From: JALTID01 sp027004335 [NCBI: bacterium]
Lineage (GTDB): Bacteria > JALSQH01
NCBI GenBank assembly: GCA_027004335.1
Contig: JALTID010000241.1
Span: 1-6,148 of the forward strand
Direction: 5' to 3'
DNA length: 6,148 nucleotides
The notes under the pieces are model-generated. The model was not told the origin of the DNA. It did not search any database and saw only the letters and a list, made by a program, of their open reading frames with translations. The position numbers were made by a program, and so were the translations under genes. This document shows positions 1 through 5,325 of this stretch, in pieces (position 1 is the stretch's first letter; every line of letters begins with the position of its first letter).

Positions 1-2
1 AC

Positions 3-116
3 CTTAAATTCTTGGTGAGAGAGAATTTTAGAAAATTTTCTCAGAGACTTTCTTATGCAGATTCCTGGATTAGTAAGTTTTTAAAAAAAGGAAATTTGTG
101 CAGTGAATTATGCAGT
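3..116 (+). CDS. Possible 3' end of an upstream gene (partial, unidentified)
   Basis: The third frame is open from the left edge to a TAA at 114-116 and gives 37 residues rich in basic and aromatic amino acids, including the stretch RLSYADSWISKFLKKG. I do not recognise a family. If real, it is the tail of a protein that begins outside the window and overlaps the ATG at 110 by 7 nt, which is a normal operon junction. It could equally be a piece of the damaged URO-D-like gene read in a shifted frame, or a chance open stretch, because 38 codons is short for an AT-rich sequence. No start codon or ribosome binding site is visible. Confidence 0.25.
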
Positions 117-633
117 TAACTATAATTATAGAATCTTATAAAAAAATAAGTAAAGAGGGGATAGCAGTTGATGGTTTTCACTTTAGTGATGATATTGCCT
201 ATAAGAACGCAATGTTGATTTCTCCAAAGACCTACAAAGAGTTATTATTTCCTTGTCATAATAGATTATGTGATTTCTTTAAATCTCAAGGGCTACCGGT
301 TATGTATCATACCGACTGTAAATTAAATGAAGCCTTACCTTTATTGATAGAGACAGGCATTACTGCTATTCACCCTTTAGAAGCAAAGGCTGGGAATGAT
401 GTGCGTAGGTAAAGAAAACTTATGGAAAAGATTTAGTTTTTGTGGGAAATATTGATGTGCGAAAGATGTCTGGTTTAGAAAAAGAGATAGAAGAAGAGAT
501 AAAAAGTAAGATTTTAATTGTCAAAGAAGGTGGTGGCTATCTTTATCATTCTGACCATTCTGTTCCTCTATCAGTAAGTTTTGAAAATTATAAATATGTG
601 ATAGAGTTGGTTAAGGAATATGGAAAATATTAA
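110..633 (+). pseudogene. Broken uroporphyrinogen decarboxylase-like (MtaA/URO-D superfamily) methyltransferase gene, C-terminal half
   Basis: Two overlapping frames give consecutive pieces of one URO-D superfamily protein. Piece one (110-412) carries DDIAYKNAMLISP, then GLPVMYHTD and HPLEAKAGNDVR. Piece two is open in the other frame from about 409 and contains YGKDLVFVGNIDVRKMSG, then EGGGYLYHSDHSVP, ending at the TAA at 631-633 with a normal family C-terminus. Reading cgt-ag-gta at 404-411 as if one base were missing restores a continuous protein. Family members are usually about 330-380 residues and act in corrinoid-linked methyl transfer or porphyrin synthesis. Here only about the last 175 residues are seen, so the N-terminal half is missing or unreadable. 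The usual HTDG motif reads HTDC (Cys codon 317-319), a further sign of lost constraint. Just upstream of 110 the same frame reads KFVQ, a TGA at 104-106, then IMQ, which may be more of the relic. No ribosome binding site is well placed for the ATG at 110. A single sequencing error could explain the frameshift, but not the missing N-terminus. Confidence 0.8.
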
Positions 634-1810
634 ATTTAAACCGATAGTATTTAATGAATTGCCGGTGCATGATACATGCTGGTCATTGATTACCGGGGTG
701 GATGGTAATATTTATATTGCTGTCTGTGGAGAGATGACAGGAGGCTTGAGTGCCTATATAGTCAGCTATGACCCGGAGAAAGAAAAGATAGAATATTTAT
801 TAGAAGTGGCAAAAGTATTAGGGATACCTGAAGATAGTGGAGAGGCAGCCCATGCCAAAATTCATTACTCTTTAGTTTCCGATGATGAAGGAATGCTTTA
901 TGGTGCAACACATTGCACAGGGCCTCCTTTAGGAGATGTTATCTGGAGACCTTGGAACTGCTGGAGCCATCCGATAAAGAATTTTAGAGGCTCAGGAATA
1001 TTTGGTTATGACCCGAGAAAGAGAGAAATCCTCTTCACTGATTTTCTTCTTCCTCATGAAGGAAGCAGATGCATGGCTATAAGTTGCAAGAGGAGAAAAA
1101 TTTATGGTATTTCATATCCGAGAGACCACTTCTTTATCTATGATTTGAATAAGCATGAGGTGCGTGATCTAGGTCGTATAGGCAGTATCAATCCTCAATG
1201 TATATTTCTTGATAATGAAGAGAACGCATATACTACCGGTGATTACGGAAATTTAATAAAGTGTGATGGAGATAACGAAGAGTTAATTGATACAGGGATT
1301 CAAATTCCTCATGCTAATTTCAGAAATGGTTTTCATAATGTTTTGATTGATGTAACACCTTCTCCTGACGGTGAGAGTGTCTATGGGGTAACCTGGACAT
1401 TTGGAGAAAGACTTTTCTGCTACAATTTTAAGAAGAACAAGATTTATGACCTGGGTAAAGCATATGGAGAAGAGAGAGAAGAATGGTGGCATATAATAAA
1501 CAGTAATGTGGCCGGTCTGGTATTTGGGGATGATGGTTACCTTTACTTTTGTGCAAACCTTCCTGCAGGGAAAGGTTATTCACCACATCTTATTCGCTTA
1601 AATACAGAAACCTTAAAAAGAGAGATTATTGGAGAAATAACCTATCAAGGGAAGCCAGCAGATCATATCTCAAGGGGAACAAAAGATTTCTACGGCAACC
1701 TTTATTTTGCTGAAGTGGGTAATAGTCCGACGAAGATATTTAAGTATGAAGGGGCAAAGTGCAACGGCCAAAGCTCAAAAGTCAGCGGGATACCAAGACA
1801 TTGGGGATAA
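620..1810 (+). CDS. Uncharacterised seven-bladed beta-propeller-like protein (propeller 1)
   Basis: This 396-residue protein is of unknown function. Seven repeats of the form 'DG-x-hydrophobic-Y-G ... hydrophobic-x-Y-D/N' can be picked out: near residues 28-51, 89-131, 159-175, 201-215, 250-269, 305-328 and 357-376. The pattern suggests a seven-bladed beta-propeller. There is no signal peptide or membrane segment, so it is probably cytosolic. A Cys/His/Trp-rich loop at about 97-118 (THCTGPPLGDVIWRP, then WNCWSHP) interrupts blade 2 and is a candidate ligand or metal site. Possible roles by analogy with other propellers are sugar binding, a lyase, or a lactonase/epimerase-type enzyme; none is proven. 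The start overlaps the end of the URO-D-like gene by 14 nt. An AAGGA at 613-617 lies only 2 nt from the ATG, closer than usual, but the next in-frame Met would cut into blade 1. Residues 377-396 are a non-repeat tail. It is a neighbour and likely distant paralogue of the next gene. Confidence 0.85.
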   Translation: MENIKFKPIVFNELPVHDTCWSLITGVDGNIYIAVCGEMTGGLSAYIVSYDPEKEKIEYLLEVAKVLGIPEDSGEAAHAKIHYSLVSDDEGMLYGATHCTGPPLGDVIWRPWNCWSHPIKNFRGSGIFGYDPRKREILFTDFLLPHEGSRCMAISCKRRKIYGISYPRDHFFIYDLNKHEVRDLGRIGSINPQCIFLDNEENAYTTGDYGNLIKCDGDNEELIDTGIQIPHANFRNGFHNVLIDVTPSPDGESVYGVTWTFGERLFCYNFKKNKIYDLGKAYGEEREEWWHIINSNVAGLVFGDDGYLYFCANLPAGKGYSPHLIRLNTETLKREIIGEITYQGKPADHISRGTKDFYGNLYFAEVGNSPTKIFKYEGAKCNGQSSKVSGIPRHWG

Positions 1811-1835
1811 GAAAATTAAACAGTGGGGTGAAATG

Positions 1836-3158
1836 ATGGATCTAAAAAAGAAAAAGTGGCCGGTTCCTCCGGGGGAGGAGGAAAGATTTAAGGGAGAGAG
1901 AATAAAAAAATTTTTGAAGATAAGGGCTGAATATGAGAAATCAGCCTTTGTCAGTGAAGGACATATTGAAGTTCGCCGTTTAGGACCTATTGCTTTTACA
2001 AAACCTATACCTCCAGAGGAATCGGCTATTACTGCCCTTACCTTCTATCATAATGGCAAGATTTATGGGGGGACTTCTGGTAAAAGAGCACATTTATTTT
2101 ATTATGACCCTTCCCCTGATGCTGATGCAGTGGTAGATATAGGGATAGTCGGAGAGAATTTGAGAATAACCTCTCTTGTTGCCGAGGAAAGAGGGAAGAT
2201 ATTCGGGGCAGTGGCAAGGGCAGATGGAAACGGTGAAGGTTTTTTATTCTCCTATTCCCCCTGTGAAGTAACGATAAAGAAACTCGATATTGAAGGGAAA
2301 GGGATAAGAGAGGTATTTGATACACCTGTAGAAGACCAAATCTTTCACAGTATAATTGACCCATGTCATTCTGTAGGAAAGATGGAGGTTTTGACTACCC
2401 CGGCCAAAGGAGAAGGGATTACCTCATTAGTGCTAGATGAAAAAAGAAAATTGTTATACGGGCTCTCGGATAAAAAAGGCATATTTTTTATCTATGATAT
2501 TTCTAAAGGGAAGGCAATAATTAAAGGGCTTGTTGACGAAGTTAATGAATTTTCCAAAAAGTTGATTATGGATAAAGAAGGAGTGGTTTATGGAGCAAAA
2601 GCCCTGGGCGAACTTTTCAGATATGACCCCGAAAAGGACAGGATGGAAGATATGGGTTTATTTACCCCCTCTTTAAAGGGCAGGGAATTATATAATCGGG
2701 TAGATTCCTGGGCTCTGGATGAAGAGACCGGATTGATTTATGGTGGAAGTATAGATGGGATACTGTTCGTTTTTGACCCTATTGAAAGAACTATAACCGC
2801 TTTTGGTAAACCTATTGACCAAACAAGAATTAGAGCAATTACTGTCGATAAAGTTGGAAGAGTATTTGGTGTTGCAGGTGAACCGGGTAGTTGTGCACAT
2901 TTAGTCTGTTATAATCCAGAGACTCGGGAGCTTAAGGATTTAGGCGTTCCACTGGCAACTGTTGAAACACCCTGGTATGGTTATGAGTTTGAATCAGCAG
3001 TTACAGGTAAAGATGGTGAAATTTACCTGGGAGAAAGTGATAGAATAAGCCATTTATGGATTTACTATCCGCCGATGCCTCAGCGCCAAATGGTAAAGGA
3101 TGAAGAAAATGAAAAAAATAGGGTAAAACACAAAAAGGAGGAGCAATGCCAGAGATAA
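1836..3158 (+). CDS. Uncharacterised seven-bladed beta-propeller-like protein (propeller 2)
   Basis: This 440-residue protein is of unknown function. The blade signature is clearer than in propeller 1: an [IV][YF]G core followed by a hydrophobic-x-Y-D-P strand. It recurs at about residues 73-92, 119-142, 203-221, 248-265, 298-315, 340-361 and 393-413, for example GGTSGKRAHLFYYDP and GGSIDGILFVFDP. Seven copies fit a closed propeller. Residues 1-40 are a basic, charged leader with no signal peptide, and the last 25 residues are a very charged tail. I chose the ATG at 1836 because GGGG at 1825-1828, running into GGTGA, lies 7 nt upstream. The ATG at 1833 is one codon longer and also possible. 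The frame stays open back to 1707, but that extension lies inside the previous gene and looks like its shadow. It follows propeller 1 by 25 nt and overlaps the inositol-phosphate synthase gene by 13 nt, so translation is probably coupled. It may be an enzyme, a carbohydrate binder or a scaffold. Confidence 0.87.
   Translation: MDLKKKKWPVPPGEEERFKGERIKKFLKIRAEYEKSAFVSEGHIEVRRLGPIAFTKPIPPEESAITALTFYHNGKIYGGTSGKRAHLFYYDPSPDADAVVDIGIVGENLRITSLVAEERGKIFGAVARADGNGEGFLFSYSPCEVTIKKLDIEGKGIREVFDTPVEDQIFHSIIDPCHSVGKMEVLTTPAKGEGITSLVLDEKRKLLYGLSDKKGIFFIYDISKGKAIIKGLVDEVNEFSKKLIMDKEGVVYGAKALGELFRYDPEKDRMEDMGLFTPSLKGRELYNRVDSWALDEETGLIYGGSIDGILFVFDPIERTITAFGKPIDQTRIRAITVDKVGRVFGVAGEPGSCAHLVCYNPETRELKDLGVPLATVETPWYGYEFESAVTGKDGEIYLGESDRISHLWIYYPPMPQRQMVKDEENEKNRVKHKKEEQCQR
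1864..1883 (+). other. Perfect 7-bp hairpin near the 5' end of propeller 2
   Basis: TTCCTCC (1864-1870) and GGAGGAA (1877-1883) are exact inverted repeats separated by GGGGGA. The hairpin lies about 26 nt after the start codon and encodes part of the Pro/Glu-rich leader. It could slow early translation, but a purine-rich Pro-Gly-Glu coding stretch could produce it by chance. Confidence 0.3.
3136..3141 (+). promoter_or_regulatory. Strong ribosome binding site for the inositol-phosphate synthase gene
   Basis: AGGAGG ends 4 nt before the ATG at 3146 and lies inside the last codons of propeller 2. It is the best Shine-Dalgarno match in the window and fixes the start. It suggests that the synthase is translated more strongly than its neighbours. 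Confidence 0.85.
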
Positions 3159-4249
3159 GAGTAGCAATAGCAGGAGTGGGCAATTGCACAAGTTCTTTAG
3201 TGCAGGGGAGATTCTACTATGAGAAATTGAAAACTAAAAATGGAAAATTAGAAGAGGGAGAGGTGATTTCAGGTTTAATGCATCCAGTATTAGGAGGATA
3301 CAAAGTTTCTGATATTGTTCCAGTAGTTGCCTTTGATATTGATGCTCGCAAAGTAGGCAAGGATTTATCCGAGGCAATCTGGGCTCCTCCTAACTGCACA
3401 ATGAAGTTCTGTGATGTTCCTCATCTCGGAGTAAAGGTTTTAATGGGACCTGTTTTAGATGGAGTAACAGAGCATCTTAAAAAATATGTTGAAATCTCTT
3501 CTGAAGAAGAGATTAATGATGTTGATGAAGTGGCAAAAATTTTGGAAGAGGCAAAAGTAGATGTTATAGTCATTAATCTTCCCACTGCATCAGAGAAAGC
3601 AGCCTGGTTCTATGCCAAAGCTGCTTTGAAAGCTGGCTGCGGTATTGTTAATGGAATTCCTGTTTTGATTGCTAACGATAAAGAATTTAGGAAAAGAGCA
3701 GAAAAAAATAAGGTTCCTATAGTAGGAGATGATTACAAGAGTCAACTTGGAGGAACAATTCTTGATAGAGACCTTCTTAATCTGTGTCAGCAAAGGGGTA
3801 TAAAAATTAAGAAGTCATATCAATTGAATTATGGAGGCAATACTGATTTCTGGAACTTAACAGATTATAGTAGAGGGAAAAGTAAGCATGCTTCCAAGAA
3901 AAGAGGAGTAGACGCGGTAATGAAATACGATGCACCATTTTCAGTAAATGTATCACAGTTAGAAGTACTAGAGGACGATAAAATCTGCAGGATTGAAATA
4001 TGGGGAGAGAATTTTGGAGGAACACCAATAAAATTAGAAGCAAAACTTCATGTTGTGGACAGTCCCAATTCTGCCGGTGTGATGGTAGATGCTATAAGAT
4101 GTTGTAAGTTAGCCAAGGATAGAGGTATTGGTGGAGTATTGGAGAGTGCGTCCTCCTATCTTATGAAAAGCGGGCCAGTTCAGTATCCTTCAGAGGAAGA
4201 AGCCAGAAAAGCAATAGATGAGTTTATTGAAGGAAAGAGGGCAAGGTAA
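3146..4249 (+). CDS. ino1: Inositol-3-phosphate synthase (myo-inositol-1-phosphate synthase)
   Basis: The enzyme converts D-glucose 6-phosphate to 1D-myo-inositol 3-phosphate with bound NAD (EC 5.5.1.4), the first step of inositol synthesis in the cytosol. The 367-residue length matches the short archaeal/actinobacterial type. The N-terminal Rossmann motif is GVGNCTSSL (10-18), followed by VAFDID (61-66). Family motifs follow in order: NLPTASE (144-150), GDDYKSQLGGT (204-214), YQLNYGGNTDF (225-235), a lysine-rich stretch (245-260) where the family carries active-site lysines, DSPNSAG (305-311) and SSYLMKSGPVQYP (336-348). No key block is missing, so the gene looks functional. It overlaps the end of propeller 2 by 13 nt and sits 2 nt before the kinase. 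The product could feed phosphatidylinositol-type lipids, a compatible solute such as di-myo-inositol phosphate, or another inositol compound. No phosphatase or lipid-transfer gene is in view to decide between these. Confidence 0.95.
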   Translation: MPEIRVAIAGVGNCTSSLVQGRFYYEKLKTKNGKLEEGEVISGLMHPVLGGYKVSDIVPVVAFDIDARKVGKDLSEAIWAPPNCTMKFCDVPHLGVKVLMGPVLDGVTEHLKKYVEISSEEEINDVDEVAKILEEAKVDVIVINLPTASEKAAWFYAKAALKAGCGIVNGIPVLIANDKEFRKRAEKNKVPIVGDDYKSQLGGTILDRDLLNLCQQRGIKIKKSYQLNYGGNTDFWNLTDYSRGKSKHASKKRGVDAVMKYDAPFSVNVSQLEVLEDDKICRIEIWGENFGGTPIKLEAKLHVVDSPNSAGVMVDAIRCCKLAKDRGIGGVLESASSYLMKSGPVQYPSEEEARKAIDEFIEGKRAR

Positions 4250-4251
4250 AA

Positions 4252-5208
4252 GTGAAATCTACTTTTGATTTAGTAGTAATTGGTCACCTTTTAAAAGAGA
4301 AGATTATTTTCCCTGATGGAAAGGAGATAGGTCCGGTACTGGGAAGTCCTGCTGCCTATGCTTCTGTATGTGCCTCAGTATTAGGGCTTAAGGTAGGGCT
4401 AGTCACAAAAATAGGAGAAGACCTGCCCGAGGAATTACTAGGGGTGTTCAAGGAGACAGGAGTTGATACTGAAGGAATCCGAATGGATAAAAATACCACT
4501 GCAAATCTCCTCATCTACAAAAGGTCAGGGGATAAAAGGTTGAAATTTTTAAAGAAAGCAGAAGATATTTCTCCTGAGGACATACCAAAGAATTACTTTA
4601 ATGCTCAGTTTTTCTTGATAGCCCCCGTAGATTATGAAGTTTCGGAAAGTGTAATAAGATTCCTGCACCAGAAGGGGAGCAGGTTATCCATGGAATTAAG
4701 TGGATTTGGAGGCGCTTCCTCCAGAGAAGATGGTAAATCTACAAAAGAAGAAAGAATAAATTTAATTCGAAGAGTGACTCCTTACTTTGAGATAGTAAAA
4801 GGAGGGGAAGAAGATTACAGGTGTTTGTTTGGAGATAGTGAGGAAGTAGATACGGCCTACAAGTTTATTGAGTGGGGAGCAAAGATTTCAGTTCTGACAA
4901 GGGGGGAGAAGGGTGCTATTGTAATAAGAGGAGAAGATTTTTTCAAGATTCCATCTTTTCCAGGAGAAATTTGTGACCCTACAGGAGCGGGGGATGTCTG
5001 GCATGCAGGATTCTTATTCAAATATCTTAAGAAAGGTTCTCTTAAAGAAGCAGGCATCTTTGCCTCAGCACTTTCTTTCCTCTTGATCCAGAAAACAGGA
5101 GGAATAGTAAAAGAGAGATTCCCTACCTGTAGACAGGTAGAGAAGAAAATAAGAGAAAAATCAGTAAGTGAAGAACAACAACCTTCAAAAATGGGCAGAA
5201 GGAAGTGA
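4252..5208 (+). CDS. PfkB/ribokinase-family carbohydrate kinase, substrate unknown
   Basis: This 318-residue protein is a member of the PfkB family, which uses ATP to phosphorylate a sugar, nucleoside or inositol hydroxyl. The start is a GTG, with AAGG at 4243-4246 five nt upstream. The N-terminal glycine-rich substrate region is GSPAAYASV (31-39), followed by GLVTKIGED (49-57). The ATP-binding region includes LTRGEKGA (215-222). The PfkB signature is DPTGAGDVWHAGF (242-254), with Asp248 as the expected catalytic base; the Trp at 250 replaces the more usual Phe. The C-terminal FPT...VEKKI (290-300) is typical, followed by an 18-residue charged tail. Its position 2 nt after the inositol-phosphate synthase gene makes an inositol or inositol-derived substrate attractive. 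PfkB-type inositol kinases are known in archaea and plants, and the DPTGAGD form occurs among several PfkB subgroups. The sequence does not prove this; 2-keto-3-deoxy sugar, ribose or fructose-type substrates remain possible. Confidence 0.92.
   Translation: MKSTFDLVVIGHLLKEKIIFPDGKEIGPVLGSPAAYASVCASVLGLKVGLVTKIGEDLPEELLGVFKETGVDTEGIRMDKNTTANLLIYKRSGDKRLKFLKKAEDISPEDIPKNYFNAQFFLIAPVDYEVSESVIRFLHQKGSRLSMELSGFGGASSREDGKSTKEERINLIRRVTPYFEIVKGGEEDYRCLFGDSEEVDTAYKFIEWGAKISVLTRGEKGAIVIRGEDFFKIPSFPGEICDPTGAGDVWHAGFLFKYLKKGSLKEAGIFASALSFLLIQKTGGIVKERFPTCRQVEKKIREKSVSEEQQPSKMGRRK
5123..5140 (+). repeat. Near-perfect 18-bp palindrome inside the kinase gene
   Basis: CTACCTGTAGACAGGTAG has two exact 8-bp inverted arms around a 2-base AG centre. 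It encodes PTCRQV of the kinase at the conserved FPT-x-x-VEK position, so the reading frame is kept. An 8-bp perfect stem is uncommon by chance and resembles the short dispersed palindromes of some bacterial genomes. Only one copy is in this window, so repeat status is inferred. Confidence 0.5.
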
Positions 5209-5214
5209 ATAAAG

Positions 5215-5325
5215 ATGGTTATTGCTAAGTGGTTAATAGTCATTGGTTTGATGATAGTTGGACAGGTGTCTCTGGCTACTATCAATTTGTTAAGACACCA
5301 GAAGGTTGGAGATACTTATGATTAA
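5215..5325 (+). CDS. Possible small membrane peptide (36 residues)
   Basis: The ATG at 5215 opens a 36-codon frame ending in TAA at 5323-5325. GGAAG at 5201-5205 lies 9 nt upstream. The first 24 residues are almost wholly hydrophobic (WLIVIGLMIVG core) and could form one membrane helix, followed by a short polar tail with Arg, His, Lys and Asp. It begins 6 nt after the kinase stop and overlaps the LamG gene start by 8 nt, which fits the operon. No homologue is recognised. A competing frame (5205-5321) also gives protein-like sequence and also joins both neighbours, so only one of the two is likely to be real, and both may be chance or relic. Confidence 0.35.
   Translation: MVIAKWLIVIGLMIVGQVSLATINLLRHQKVGDTYD
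5308..5311 (+). promoter_or_regulatory. Ribosome binding site for the LamG-domain gene
   Basis: GGAG sits 6 nt before the ATG at 5318. It supports that start over later ones and keeps the signal peptide in the product. Confidence 0.6.

Noticed and set aside
21-42. Hairpin-like AT-rich sequence near the left edge (GAGAATTTT / AAAATTTTCTC)
   Set aside because: The arms pair only with a two-base bulge and are nearly all A/T, and there is no following T-run suited to a terminator.
98-106. GTG at 98 with AAGGA upstream as a start for the URO-D-like gene
   Set aside because: The spacing is good, but the frame meets TGA after two codons.
1048-1064. Short inverted repeat CTTCCT / AGGAAG in propeller 1
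   Set aside because: A six-base stem inside coding sequence with no other support is expected by chance in this purine-rich DNA.
1707-1835. N-terminal extension of propeller 2 back to an ATG at 1707
   Set aside because: The extension lies wholly inside propeller 1 in another frame or in the gap after it, reads as a basic low-similarity shadow, and lacks a ribosome binding site at 1707. The start at 1836 is better placed.
4857-5285. 142-codon open frame on the minus strand
   Set aside because: It is antisense to the clear PfkB gene, including the catalytic motif, and shows no family features of its own.
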